From Chlorogloeopsis fritschii PCC 6912 (GTDB lineage: Bacteria > Cyanobacteriota > Cyanobacteriia > Cyanobacteriales > Nostocaceae), in assembly GCF_000317285.1 (NCBI RefSeq), contig NZ_AJLN01000071.1:1-48832 (forward strand): a stretch of DNA of 48,832 nt, written 5' to 3'. The first letter of the stretch is position 1. The number at the start of each line of letters is the position of its first letter. A program made the position numbers and the translations under genes. Shown in pieces: positions 24,757 through 33,917 of the stretch. The notes under the pieces were generated by a model. It worked only from the letters and a program-made list of their open reading frames with translations, had not been told where the DNA came from and did no database searches.

Positions 24757-26355
24757 TTAACTTAATTGCGCTACCAGTTGATTTTCCAGTAGAGTTTCAT
24801 TCGTCAATAAATCCTCGACTGTAATTCGCAAAAAGCGCTGATCGTCAACTAAAAACCGAATTTTAATCCGATCGCTTCCCGGAAACCCTGGTGGTATTAA
24901 CTTAGCAATTGTTCTCGCCCCATCTTTATCATTCAAGGGTTTAACGGTGGTAACACCACTTTCAAGACGGCGAGTAATTAGGCGATCGCCATCAAAATAA
25001 ACTTCCGTACTACCTGTATCTGCTCCCAATTCGCCCATAATTAATTCAATGCTGGGCTGATTTTCTAAAGAAGCACCCAAGACTAACTCCACTGGCTGAG
25101 TCATCGGGTAAGGCTGCCCCTCTCTAATAATTGGATGCCAACTGTGACGGTGATTGCGCCTATCCCAATAGCGGATGCCGTAACTGTGGTAGAGAAAATC
25201 TTTGATTTCTACACCTTGAACTATCTGTAAGGCACCTTGGGCGATCGCTTCAAACGGGCGCTCGCAACGAATTTTTTCTTGTTCAAAATATTGCTTAATC
25301 CATGTCTGCACTGCTGGTATTTGTACGGTGCCACCGACTAATAGCACAGCATTAATATCTGCTACTTCGATGCCTTGGCGTCGTGCTTGCTGCAACAGCT
25401 GAGTCATCGAGTCATCAAGTCGCTCAAAAAACGCGTGTTCTTTGAGGATGCTTTCTAGGGTATCGCGATTTAATTCCAGCTCGTAACTTTCAAACGTCTC
25501 ATCATTGAAATAAACTTCACTGGCTTGAGTTTGGCTTGATAATTGAATTTTGACTTTTTCTGCCAGTCGCATTGTTAAGGGGCTTACCGTCAAACCTTGA
25601 GTTTGAGCAAAGTAATCAACTATCCAATTGTCGATATCAGAACCACCTAAATTTTGTCCGGCTTTTGCTAACACGCGGGCAGTTTTTACCTTTTGCTTGG
25701 AGGTTTCAGCTAGAGATTTATTACCAAATTTGAGTAAAAATCCGACTGGTTTACTAGCCACTTGAGTGCTGCGATCCAACCTGACTAGCGATAAATCTAG
25801 CGTGCCGCCGCCAAAGTCAACCACCAACAAAACTTCTCGATCTGCCATGCCGTAACCCAAAGCTGCCGCTGTGGGTTCATCCAGTATTCGCACCTGCTCT
25901 ACAGGTAGTGCTTGGCAAACTTTGCCCAACCAGTAACGATAAGCTTCAAAACTATCTACAGGTACAGTTAGTACCAGAGATTCTACACCGCCTTGCATCG
26001 GTGCTAATTCTTCAATCACTCGGTTGAGAAACCATTGCCCGACTTGTTCAAAAGTAACTATTTGCCCATCTAATTCGGGTAAAAAACCTTGAATATCTGT
26101 GCCAATACCGCGTTTGAAAGTACGGAAAAATCGCGGATCGTTTTTTAAATCCAAACCGCGATCGCGTACTTGTTGCCCTACCAAAACTTTTGCTTTGGCG
26201 GCATCTTCTACATACAGCAAACTGGGAATTAGGGGCGGATTGAGACTTTGTTGAACTGATAAACCAGCTAAATTGAGAGTTTCTGGTTCTTGGGTAACAG
26301 GATTCCAACGAGCAATAACTGTGTTGCTTGTACCAAAATCGATTGCGATCGCCAT
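24757..26355 (-). CDS. Hsp70/DnaK-like ATPase, short form
   Basis: The 532-residue product has the actin-fold signatures of the Hsp70 nucleotide domain: AIDFGTSNTVIARW at residues 4-17, 'DEPTAAALGYGMADREVLLVVDFGGGTLDLSLV' at 159-191 and 'AVLLVGGTVQIPAVQTWI' near 335. After about 400 the substrate-side region is shorter and unlike DnaK ('RHSWHPIIREGQPYPM'), with no C-terminal EEVD-type tail and no room for a full lid. This is a cyanobacterial Hsp70-family protein rather than the main DnaK. No DnaJ or GrpE partner is adjacent. Client and role are unknown. It starts 47 bp after uvsE on the same strand. Confidence 0.88.
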   Translation of the reverse strand: MAIAIDFGTSNTVIARWNPVTQEPETLNLAGLSVQQSLNPPLIPSLLYVEDAAKAKVLVGQQVRDRGLDLKNDPRFFRTFKRGIGTDIQGFLPELDGQIVTFEQVGQWFLNRVIEELAPMQGGVESLVLTVPVDSFEAYRYWLGKVCQALPVEQVRILDEPTAAALGYGMADREVLLVVDFGGGTLDLSLVRLDRSTQVASKPVGFLLKFGNKSLAETSKQKVKTARVLAKAGQNLGGSDIDNWIVDYFAQTQGLTVSPLTMRLAEKVKIQLSSQTQASEVYFNDETFESYELELNRDTLESILKEHAFFERLDDSMTQLLQQARRQGIEVADINAVLLVGGTVQIPAVQTWIKQYFEQEKIRCERPFEAIAQGALQIVQGVEIKDFLYHSYGIRYWDRRNHRHSWHPIIREGQPYPMTQPVELVLGASLENQPSIELIMGELGADTGSTEVYFDGDRLITRRLESGVTTVKPLNDKDGARTIAKLIPPGFPGSDRIKIRFLVDDQRFLRITVEDLLTNETLLENQLVAQLS

Positions 26356-26402
26356 ATCTTAAATTTCGCGCTTTTGTTGCTAAAACGCAAACAGCTACTT
26401 TA

Positions 26403-27359
26403 TCAAAGATTATTCTGCATCAGCCACCACGATCGCAAATGGTTAATAGCTTCTTCTTTATGCTTGGCTTCCACTTCGATCCAAGGTGCTTGGTGATAGA
26501 CACTGGGCATGGCAGTAATTAAGTTACTGTGCTTTCTGTCATTAAAAGCTTGTTCGCCGTTGGAAATATGAACCATCTGCCACTGTGGATTAGCCCAAGT
26601 TTCTCGCGCCGCAGCAAACATTTCTGCCACACTCGGCTCGTCGTAACTATCCAAATTTTCGTGGCAAATATGGTGATGGGCATCAAATACCATTGGCACA
26701 CCAGCACTTTTACAGACTGCTAAAATTTCACTGGAACTGTAGGCATATTCATCATTCTCCAGAGTCAAGCGACTTTTGATATTTTCTGGTAGTTCCGAAA
26801 TTACCCGCACTAATTTTTCGGGGCGTTGAGCTTTGCCACCATGAATATTCATCAAAGACCAAACAGAACGAGGTAAACTCATTAAATCCATCGTGCGGGC
26901 GTGGCGCTCCAAAATCTTGATGCTTGTTGCTACCACTTCTTTTGAATCAGAACTCAATACTACATATTGATCTGGATGCAGCACCATTCTGATCGCTAAT
27001 TTTTCTGCCCGTTGTCCAATCTTAGCTAAATCGGCACTCATTTCCTCTAATATACTTGCGCCGATTTCGTCCTCCATGTCACTCATTGGAAATAAACCTG
27101 AGGACATCCGGTAAAGTTGAATTTTGTGCTGTTGACAAAAAGTTAATGCCCCATCCAAACGCTGCAAATTATCCTGATAAAGTTCTCTGAGAGTATTGGC
27201 GCGTTGTTCTTCACTCAGTTGCAGATAACGCGTGCGCGTTATTGTCCGAAACCTCACCTCTTTAGAGAAGGTAATGCAGACTAGCCCCAAGTAAGGCGAT
27301 GTGCCGTGAGGTTTGTGTTCTAAGTATGGAAGATGATCTAATTGAGTACTTAAAGTCAT
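26403..27359 (-). CDS. uvsE: UV-damage endonuclease UvsE/UVDE
   Basis: The 318-residue TIM-barrel protein opens with LGLVCITF and contains family motifs 'LYRMSSGLFPMSD', 'VLHPDQYVVLSS', 'MNIHGGKAQ', 'RLTLENDEYAYS' and 'VPMVFDAHHHICHE', with the metal-binding His/Glu/Asp residues in the expected order. UvsE nicks DNA 5' to UV photoproducts in an alternative excision repair route. It is upstream of the Hsp70-like gene, spaced 47 bp, possibly one transcript. The length is that of bacterial UvsE. An exposed phototroph benefits from such repair; no LexA box was identified upstream. Confidence 0.9.
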   Translation of the reverse strand: MTLSTQLDHLPYLEHKPHGTSPYLGLVCITFSKEVRFRTITRTRYLQLSEEQRANTLRELYQDNLQRLDGALTFCQQHKIQLYRMSSGLFPMSDMEDEIGASILEEMSADLAKIGQRAEKLAIRMVLHPDQYVVLSSDSKEVVATSIKILERHARTMDLMSLPRSVWSLMNIHGGKAQRPEKLVRVISELPENIKSRLTLENDEYAYSSSEILAVCKSAGVPMVFDAHHHICHENLDSYDEPSVAEMFAAARETWANPQWQMVHISNGEQAFNDRKHSNLITAMPSVYHQAPWIEVEAKHKEEAINHLRSWWLMQNNL

Positions 27360-27690
27360 TTACTATATATTTATTAATGTCGGCATCTTTTTGATTTAAC
27401 AAACTTCTGCTGGGAATAATTAGTATCTAAAGACAGAAGCTTTGTTTAAAGCAGAATTCAGAAGTCAGAAGTCAGAAGACAGAATGCAATATCTCGCAGG
27501 ATATTTTTTCAGTTAAATGGGTTTTAGCTACCAGCCCAACATCATGATAGCGTTGGCGAATTTAGTGGGGAGTGGGCATTGCTCACCCTACAATTTGCGG
27601 TTATCAGTAATTCGTTAACGAACCTCGGCACTTCGTGAATGAGCCTGAGAACCTGATTGATAAGACATCAAGACTGATAAATCAATCCTA

Positions 27691-27858
27691 GAACCTCGTG
27701 AATGAGTCTTAGAACCTCGTTGATGAGTGTTTGAACCTCGTAAATGAGTATCACAACCTCGTGAATAAGTGTTGGAACCTCGTGAATGAGTCTTAAAACC
27801 TGATGAATGAGTGTTGGAACCTCGTGAATGAGTCTCTAAAACTTATGAATGAGTCTTA
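27691..27858. repeat. Eight-unit 21-bp tandem repeat array
   Basis: Eight consecutive 21-bp units share the words RAACCTCGTGAATGAGT plus a variable TCTTA-like tail. Period is exact with no indel over 168 bp, and three degenerate units of other lengths precede it (about 27614-27690). Every plus-strand frame of the unit contains stops, so the array is not coding on that strand. The internal AATGAGT word also occurs in units of the arrays at 42809 and 47243, which have the same period. Confidence 0.85.
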
Positions 27859-28093
27859 ATTGTTCATGCAAAATAAAAGGGAACTCTTAACTCTTAATTT
27901 CTCATTACCATGCTCTGCATGGTTATGGAAACAGGAGGCTCTGCCTCATGAAGAGGAGGCGGAGCCTCAATCAATGCTTTCCCAGGCTCTAGCCTGGGAA
28001 AGAGACAAAACATTATCATCAGAGTAGATCAAAAATAAATTCTCAATACCTACGCATAAATATTTAGCCATTTTTCAACACGAGCGAAATCGC

Positions 28094-28142
28094 TGTTCCC
28101 TGTAACCTGTTCCCTGATCCCTGTAACCTGTACCCTGTTCCC
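28094..28142. repeat. Seven-copy heptamer repeat upstream of Uma2 gene
   Basis: Seven heptamers of the form TGTTCCC, TGTAACC, TGATCCC or TGTACCC run without interruption and end 8 bp before the ATG at 28151. They therefore occupy the place of the ribosome-binding region. Confidence 0.8.
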
Positions 28143-28150
28143 TTGCCTTT

Positions 28151-28804
28151 ATGACTGCTGTAACTCCCGTTGTCAAACCCGTTAGCCAGATGCAACTAGC
28201 TCCCGGTAGCGCAGTTACCATTCCCAATGTCAGCTGGCAGGAATTTGAGTCGATTTTGCAAGAGTTGGGAGAACATCGGAGCGCCAGAGTTGCCTACAGC
28301 CAGGGTACTTTAGAAATTATGGTTCCCCTACCCGAACATGAAATTCCCAAAGAATTAATTTCAGACTTTGTCAAAACCTTGCTCAAGGCTATGGGCAAGA
28401 GGTATGAACCTTTTGGTTCTACCACCTTCAAACGGGAAGGTACAGCCGGAGTTGAACCCGATGCTTGCTTTTATATTCAAAATTATCAACGAATGATTGG
28501 TCGTCGGCGTCTGCAAGCTGACGATCCACCACCAGATTTGGCTATTGAAACAGATGTAACTTCTAAAACCACTCTCGAAGCTTACAGAGCAATTGGCGTT
28601 CAAGAAGTATGGATTTATGAAAGTGGCAAGCTTAATATCTATCTACTGAGTGAAGGAATTTATTTAAAATCTGATATTAGTCCTAATTTTGCAAATATAC
28701 AACTTACACAAATTATTCCTGCTTTGGTAGAACGTGCTTGGCAGGTAGGAAGTTTTCAGGCATTAGAAGAATTTGCAGAGGCGATCGCACAAACAATCAA
28801 GTAA
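28151..28804 (+). CDS. Uma2 family (DUF820) putative endonuclease
   Basis: The 217-residue product shows the PD-(D/E)XK-like Uma2 pattern: 'SWQEFESILQELGEHRSARVAYSQGTLEIMVPLPEHE', 'GVEPDACFYIQN' and 'PDLAIETDVTSKTTLEAYRAIGVQEVWIYESGKL', where the Asp, Glu and Lys/Thr positions form the likely metal site. Uma2 genes are hugely expanded in cyanobacteria and their biological role is unresolved. Length is slightly above the family norm because of an N-terminal Pro/Val stretch. The start lies immediately after a heptamer array with no clear ribosome site. Confidence 0.85.
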   Translation: MTAVTPVVKPVSQMQLAPGSAVTIPNVSWQEFESILQELGEHRSARVAYSQGTLEIMVPLPEHEIPKELISDFVKTLLKAMGKRYEPFGSTTFKREGTAGVEPDACFYIQNYQRMIGRRRLQADDPPPDLAIETDVTSKTTLEAYRAIGVQEVWIYESGKLNIYLLSEGIYLKSDISPNFANIQLTQIIPALVERAWQVGSFQALEEFAEAIAQTIK

Positions 28805-29003
28805 AACTGAGTAAAATCTAATATAATTAAGATTTTTTAAATAAAAAATCTCGTCTGCTTTAGCTAACGACTCAATTTATGTCAGATTTTCCTCAAGGAA
28901 TTAAGTTATTTAAAAATTCTGATTTGAGAGTAGTTAAAATCAAAAATTGCCACTACAATAAAAAGTTCTGGGCCAATTAGTTTTTCCACAACTGAATGAA
29001 GAA

Positions 29004-32000
29004 ATGAACAAAAACTGCAACATCTCCTGTCGCAGCAACAATGCTATTGTTCGGACATTGCATACTGCTGTTGAAGGGAGGGCTAGGTATAAAATTAATG
29101 GGTTGCAAAGTTCGGAAGGACTTAAAAAATACCTAGAGTTGAGGTTGTCGGAACACAAAGGCATAACGCAAGTTTGCGCCAATCCAATCACAGGCAATGT
29201 TCTGGTATATTTTCAGCCAGGACAGAGTTATTTGACGCTGGCTTCGTTAATTGAAAGCCTAGTTTTAGAATATACAAAATACAGCCAGAACTCTATAGTC
29301 ACACGAGCAGCAAAAAAAGAAAAAAGACCGCAAAAAAAATCTAAAGAATCAAGCAAATCTCTCACTCGGAAAGAGAAAATAACTACGAGTACTGAAGCCC
29401 AAACGCAGCAAATAGCAACTTGGCATCTGAAAGAATCGGAAACGGTTATTACTGAGTTAGAGACTTGTAAGGTATCAGGTTTATCTAGCGATTTAGCCCA
29501 AAAAAATCTGAAAAAATACGGTTCAAATACTTTACCGGAAGCAATACCTCGTTCCGGACTAAGTATGTTTGTCGATCAATTTAAGTCTTTACCTGTAGGA
29601 CTTTTAGCTGTAGCAGCTGGAATTTCAGTAGCTACCGGAGGCTTGGTTGATGCTGTAGTGATTATGGGAGTTGTGGTAATCAATGCTGCTATTGGTTATG
29701 CCACAGAAAGTAATTCCGAGAAGATCATTCGCTCGTTGAAGAATCTGGTTAACCCAACGGCATTTGTGATCAGAGATGGCAGCATCCAAGAAATCAGCGC
29801 CCCAGAAATTGCAATTGGAGATATTTTGATTCTCAAGCCTGGCAGTTATGTACCAGCAGACGCCAGACTAATTGAGGCACATCGCCTGAGTGTAGATGAG
29901 TCGGCACTCACGGGTGAGAGTATGCCCGTAACCAAAAGTACTGCTGCCCTTAGTGGCGATAACGTGCCTTTAGGCGATCGCAAAAATATGGTTTACATGG
30001 GGACATTAGTCACCGGTGGACAAGGAATTGCGGCAGTAGTAGCAACAGGCAAATACACGGAGATGGGCAAAATCCAAATGATGGTGGGTGAAGCCACAAT
30101 GCCCGAAACTCCGATGGAAAAACAGCTAGATCAAGCCGGCAGCCAGTTGGTAGTAATTTCAGGGGCAATTTGCGCTTTTGTCTTCGGGATCGGATTGCTG
30201 CGCGGCAACGGTGTACTGCAAATGCTCAAGTCAACTATATCTTTAGCAGTAGCAGCAGTTCCTGAAGGCTTGCCTACAGTTGCCACCACAACTCTTGCTC
30301 TCGGCATTGCCAACATGAGGAAGCATAATGTCCTCATCCGCCGTTTGGATGCAGTAGAAACTCTTGGTTCCGTCCAAACTATTTGTATGGATAAAACCGG
30401 AACCATCACTGCCAATCGCATGAGGGTTGTAGAAGTTTGCACAGACAGCAAATGCATCGAGGTTTCTCATGACAAGTTGCTGTTTGAAGAAGAGACAATT
30501 AATCCATATGAACACGAACAGCTCTTAAAACTGATTCATGTCTTAGTGCTGTGCAACGAAAGTGAAGTAGATAAAGAACAAGAAAGCGATGAGTATGTTG
30601 TCAGAGGTTCTGCAACCGAAAACGCACTCATTGATTTAGCTATCACTTCTGGAGTGAATGTCACCAGTCTCAGGGCAAATTACCCGCGACTGAAAATCGC
30701 TCACCGCTCCCAAGAGCGCAACTACATGACAACACTGCACCTTACCCCTGACGAGCAAAAAAACCTCATTGCCGTCAAAGGTAGTCCGTCAGAAGTCTTA
30801 AGTCTGTGCAGCGCTCAGATGAAGAACGGGCAGAAAGTTCCACTCACAGATGCAGACAGACTCGCCATCGAAAACCAAAACGAAGATATGGCAGGTAAGG
30901 CACTGCGGGTGTTGGGAGTTGCTTACCAACTAGATGAATCGGAAGATATCCATTCTCGTGAAGATTTAATTTGGTTGGGAATAGTCGGCATGATCGATCC
31001 GATCAGAAATGGTGTGCAAGACTTAATGGGAGGTTTCCATCAAGCTGGCATCAATACGGTAATGATCACCGGCGATCAAAGCCCAACTGCCTATGCGATC
31101 GGCAAGCAATTGAATTTGAGCAAAGGCGAACAACTGCAAATCCTTGATTCCACCCACCTCAACAACATTGAGCCAGAGGTGATGAAGGGATTGTGCGATC
31201 GCGTTCATGTCTTTGCTAGGATTAGTCCTGCCAACAAATTGCAAATCGTCCAAGCCCTACAAAGTAGCGGTAAAGTTGTGGCAATGACAGGCGATGGCAT
31301 TAATGATGCTCCTGCCTTAAAAGCGGCTGATGTCGGTATTGCGATGGGGCATACCGGCACAGATGTCGCGCGTGAAGTTGCCGACGTCGTACTGGAAGAT
31401 GACAACCTTGAAACCATGATTATTGCCGTCAGCCACGGGCGGACAATCTATAACAACATCAGAAAATCTGTTCACTTCCTGCTGTCTACCAACACTAGCG
31501 AAATCATGGTGATGTTAGCAGCAACAACAGCTGGCATCGGGCATCCTCTCTCAGCCATACAGCTGCTGTGGCTGAACTTAATTACAGACATCTTCCCAGC
31601 GCTGGCTTTAGCAATGGAAGCACCGGAACCAGATGTACTGCTGATGGCACCCCGCGATCCGAATGAACCGATTATCAAAAGTTCTGACTTTAAGAGAATT
31701 ATCATCGAGTCAGGAGCATTGTCTGTAAGTGCTTTAGCAGCCTATTGGTACGGCATTAGACGTTACGGTATTGGGGCGCAGGCAAGCACCATTGGCTTCA
31801 TGAGTTTGACAATGGCACAACTGCTGCATACTCTCAGCTGTCGTTCGCAGACACACAGCATATTCAGCAAGGAGAAATTGCCGCCTAACAAATACTTGAA
31901 TATTGCCCTTGGTGGCTCCTTTATCCTTCAGATCCTAGCTGCAACTATGCCAGGACTCAAAGGCTTACTGCAAATTGCACCAATCAATCTCGTTGATGCT

Positions 32001-32198
32001 GCGGTAATTGGTAGTAGTGCCATACTTCCATTCTTGGTGAATGAAGGTAGAAAAGAAGTAGCTACCAGGTATTTGCAGGGAGACAACAACCTTACTCCTT
32101 TACTTCCTGGTGGTAACGACGATTCTGTTACGATTTCACCTTTGGAGATAGAACAGCAGGAAGTGGAACAACAAATTGCTGTTGCAATCTCTGTTTAA
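29004..32198 (+). CDS. P2-type cation-transporting ATPase with N-terminal metal-associated-like region
   Basis: The 1064-residue product has a basic N-terminal extension: residues about 15-90 look like an HMA-like ferredoxin fold without the CxxC pair, then a Lys-rich linker at 100-130. The ATPase core begins near 137: 'DESALTGES' (actuator), PEGLP in M4 (residues 420-424), phosphorylation site CMDKTGT (Asp463), 'KGSPSEV' nucleotide domain, and GDGINDAPAL. M6 has NLITDIFPALALAMEAPEP, the pattern of P2 Ca2+-type pumps rather than CPx metal pumps. It likely exports Ca2+ or another cation from the cytoplasm. The ion is not determined. A strong terminator follows. Confidence 0.88.
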   Translation: MNKNCNISCRSNNAIVRTLHTAVEGRARYKINGLQSSEGLKKYLELRLSEHKGITQVCANPITGNVLVYFQPGQSYLTLASLIESLVLEYTKYSQNSIVTRAAKKEKRPQKKSKESSKSLTRKEKITTSTEAQTQQIATWHLKESETVITELETCKVSGLSSDLAQKNLKKYGSNTLPEAIPRSGLSMFVDQFKSLPVGLLAVAAGISVATGGLVDAVVIMGVVVINAAIGYATESNSEKIIRSLKNLVNPTAFVIRDGSIQEISAPEIAIGDILILKPGSYVPADARLIEAHRLSVDESALTGESMPVTKSTAALSGDNVPLGDRKNMVYMGTLVTGGQGIAAVVATGKYTEMGKIQMMVGEATMPETPMEKQLDQAGSQLVVISGAICAFVFGIGLLRGNGVLQMLKSTISLAVAAVPEGLPTVATTTLALGIANMRKHNVLIRRLDAVETLGSVQTICMDKTGTITANRMRVVEVCTDSKCIEVSHDKLLFEEETINPYEHEQLLKLIHVLVLCNESEVDKEQESDEYVVRGSATENALIDLAITSGVNVTSLRANYPRLKIAHRSQERNYMTTLHLTPDEQKNLIAVKGSPSEVLSLCSAQMKNGQKVPLTDADRLAIENQNEDMAGKALRVLGVAYQLDESEDIHSREDLIWLGIVGMIDPIRNGVQDLMGGFHQAGINTVMITGDQSPTAYAIGKQLNLSKGEQLQILDSTHLNNIEPEVMKGLCDRVHVFARISPANKLQIVQALQSSGKVVAMTGDGINDAPALKAADVGIAMGHTGTDVAREVADVVLEDDNLETMIIAVSHGRTIYNNIRKSVHFLLSTNTSEIMVMLAATTAGIGHPLSAIQLLWLNLITDIFPALALAMEAPEPDVLLMAPRDPNEPIIKSSDFKRIIIESGALSVSALAAYWYGIRRYGIGAQASTIGFMSLTMAQLLHTLSCRSQTHSIFSKEKLPPNKYLNIALGGSFILQILAATMPGLKGLLQIAPINLVDAAVIGSSAILPFLVNEGRKEVATRYLQGDNNLTPLLPGGNDDSVTISPLEIEQQEVEQQIAVAISV

Positions 32199-32215
32199 TT
32201 CTTAAACAACACCAG

Positions 32216-32249
32216 AACCCCGGCTTCTTGAAGAAGCCGGGGTTTTTAG
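32216..32249 (+). terminator. Rho-independent terminator of the P-type ATPase gene
   Basis: AACCCCGGCTTC (32216-32227) pairs with GAAGCCGGGGTT (32233-32244) around a TTGAA loop, followed by T residues. It begins 18 bp after the stop codon. Confidence 0.8.
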
Positions 32250-32424
32250 TTTCCCATAAATCAAATAAAATTGTTATATAAAAGTCTGTTTAAAAAAATT
32301 CAAATCTTTCGCGTCAAAAATAATATTTAATTTAAAAAATACGCATATTACCCTTAATTTTGTAACAGGTTTATCCCCAAACTCCCGTTGTGAGAGATGA
32401 TTTATCAAGTCAACCTTGATCTGC

Positions 32425-32483
32425 GGTGCGTTACGGCTGTCATTCTCTTAAACTCTCAAATCCTTGCATAGCCGTAACACACC
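32425..32483. repeat. 59-bp element with 14-bp imperfect inverted ends
   Basis: GGTGCGTTACGGCT (32425-32438) is complementary to AGCCGTAACACACC (32470-32483) at 13 of 14 positions. It resembles the GGTGCGTTACG dispersed repeats of cyanobacterial spacers. Confidence 0.6.
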
Positions 32484-32707
32484 CTACTAGACTACTAGAC
32501 TTTATCCCCCAACTCTCTTTATTAAAGAGACCAAAAATACCTCTGCCTTTATTCTATCAAATAGATTTGCTATATTTTAGCTTTCACAGGGATAATCTAC
32601 TTTTGATTGCAGCAACAATAAAGTAACCAGCTAATAAGCTTACTTCGCTGAGATTTTGATACTAACAAAATTAGTGTTCTTTCACATTCAAACCCAACAA
32701 ATTAAAT

Positions 32708-33910
32708 ATGAAAAATGATTTCATGTTTAGCTCTGAGTCTGTCACCGAAGGGCATCCTGATAAACTTTGTGACCAAATTAGTGATGCAATTGTAGATAAA
32801 TTTCTCCAGAAAGATCCTTATTCCAGAGTAATCGCTGAATGTGCTGTAGCTACAGCGATTGTTTTCATTGCTGCTAGGTTTGAATCTGATGCAGTTGTAG
32901 ATTTTACCAAAACAGCCAGACAGGTAATTAAGCAGGTTGGTTATGATGAACCTGATTTTAATGCTAAAACCTGTAGTATTGTCACTAGCGTTAAAGAATT
33001 GCTATCTCATGATTATCGTTATTGGGATGCTAAAAGATTATCAGACGATGAGATGGAGTTAATTCCTGTTAAAGATCAGGTGACAGTCTTTGGTTTTGCT
33101 TGCAATCAAACTCCTGCTTTAATACCACTGCCAATTTGGTTGGCACATCAGTTAGCAAGGCGATTAACTGCTGTGCGCCAAGAGAAAATCTTGCCATACA
33201 TTAGACCAGATGGCAAAACTCAAGTTGGGATTGAATATCGCGATCGCAAACCTTATAGAATCCACAGTATCTCAATTTTGGCCAGTCACAATCAGCAGCC
33301 AGAATCATATTTAGGTAATATAAATACACTCCAAGAAGAGATTAAAGAGACTATTATCGACTATGTCTTAAAAGATAATGAATGTAAGCCCGATGAAAAG
33401 ACTAGAATTTTAATTGATTTTGATGAGCCATTTTCTATTGGTGGCCCTTCAGTACATTCAGGGTTAACTGGCAGGAAGAATGCTATAGATACTTATGGGG
33501 GGTATTCCCGTCATAGTGGCGCAGCTTTGAGCGGTAAAGATCCGACACGGATAGATAGGGTTGGTGCTTATGCAGCGCGATATGCAGCTAAAAATGTTGT
33601 AGCTGCTGGTTTGGCAGAAGAGTGCGAAGTGCAACTGACCTATTCGATCGGAGTTGCCAGACCTGTTAGCATTCAAGTAGAAACCTTTGGCACAGGCAAA
33701 ATTTCTGACGAAGAAATCAAAACACTCCTAGAAAAACATTTTGATTTTCGTCTTGCAGGAATTATCAAGAAGTTCAATTTGAGACTGCTCCCCACAATTG
33801 TCAAAGGTGGGTTTTACAAAAAACTGGCTGTTTACGGGCACGTTGGTAGACTCGATTTAGAAATTGTACCTTGGGAAGAAATGGATATGGTTCCCGCTTT
33901 GTTGGAGTGA
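32708..33910 (+). CDS. metK: Divergent S-adenosylmethionine synthetase
   Basis: The 400-residue protein has the MAT fold: FSSESVTEGHPDKLCDQISD (catalytic His16, Asp18), 'VKDQVTVFGFA', 'GLTGRKNAIDTYGG', 'GAALSGKDPTRIDR' and 'YAARYAAKNVVAAGLA'. It makes SAM from methionine and ATP. Two positions differ from the E. coli enzyme by my alignment: the Glu of GEITT is replaced in AARFES, and the Asp of GDxGLTGRK is His250 in GPSVHSGLTGRK. Both lie at the methionine site. This seems to be a divergent subgroup, perhaps an extra copy beside a standard metK elsewhere; I cannot check. It converges with a small gene 7 bp from its stop codon. Confidence 0.85.
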   Translation: MKNDFMFSSESVTEGHPDKLCDQISDAIVDKFLQKDPYSRVIAECAVATAIVFIAARFESDAVVDFTKTARQVIKQVGYDEPDFNAKTCSIVTSVKELLSHDYRYWDAKRLSDDEMELIPVKDQVTVFGFACNQTPALIPLPIWLAHQLARRLTAVRQEKILPYIRPDGKTQVGIEYRDRKPYRIHSISILASHNQQPESYLGNINTLQEEIKETIIDYVLKDNECKPDEKTRILIDFDEPFSIGGPSVHSGLTGRKNAIDTYGGYSRHSGAALSGKDPTRIDRVGAYAARYAAKNVVAAGLAEECEVQLTYSIGVARPVSIQVETFGTGKISDEEIKTLLEKHFDFRLAGIIKKFNLRLLPTIVKGGFYKKLAVYGHVGRLDLEIVPWEEMDMVPALLE

Positions 33911-33917
33911 ATAAGGT

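Larger units (their letters stand above)
27360..28150. other. 791-bp repeat-rich intergenic region
   Basis: This spacer between divergent genes carries heptamers AGAAGTC at about 27461-27478 and a GTGGGCATTGCTCAC-type dispersed repeat near 27572. It also carries the 21-bp array (27691-27858), palindromes GAGGCTCTGCCTC and CCCAGGCTCTAGCCTGGG (27930-28003), and a seven-copy heptamer run (28094-28142). No gene is supported. Confidence 0.65.
32199..32707. other. Intergenic region between ATPase and metK-like gene
   Basis: This 509-bp spacer has the terminator at 32216-32248, AT-rich sequence, and a small inverted-repeat element at 32425-32483. Reading frames are short and uncharacteristic. I found no SAM riboswitch-like structure before the metK-like gene. 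Confidence 0.5.

Noticed and set aside
28879-28980. 33-aa plus-strand frame (MSDFPQGIKLFKNSDLRVVK) before the P-type ATPase
   Set aside because: Too short to judge, no ribosome site, no recognised family; could be a gene remnant but not supportable.
32426-32626. 66-aa plus-strand frame
   Set aside because: Overlaps the inverted-repeat element and has no ribosome site or recognisable domain.
32500-32707. SAM riboswitch before the metK-like gene
   Set aside because: The leader is AT-rich without the paired helices expected; nothing matching was found by eye. Likewise no TPP riboswitch was visible upstream of thiO at 4974-5200.
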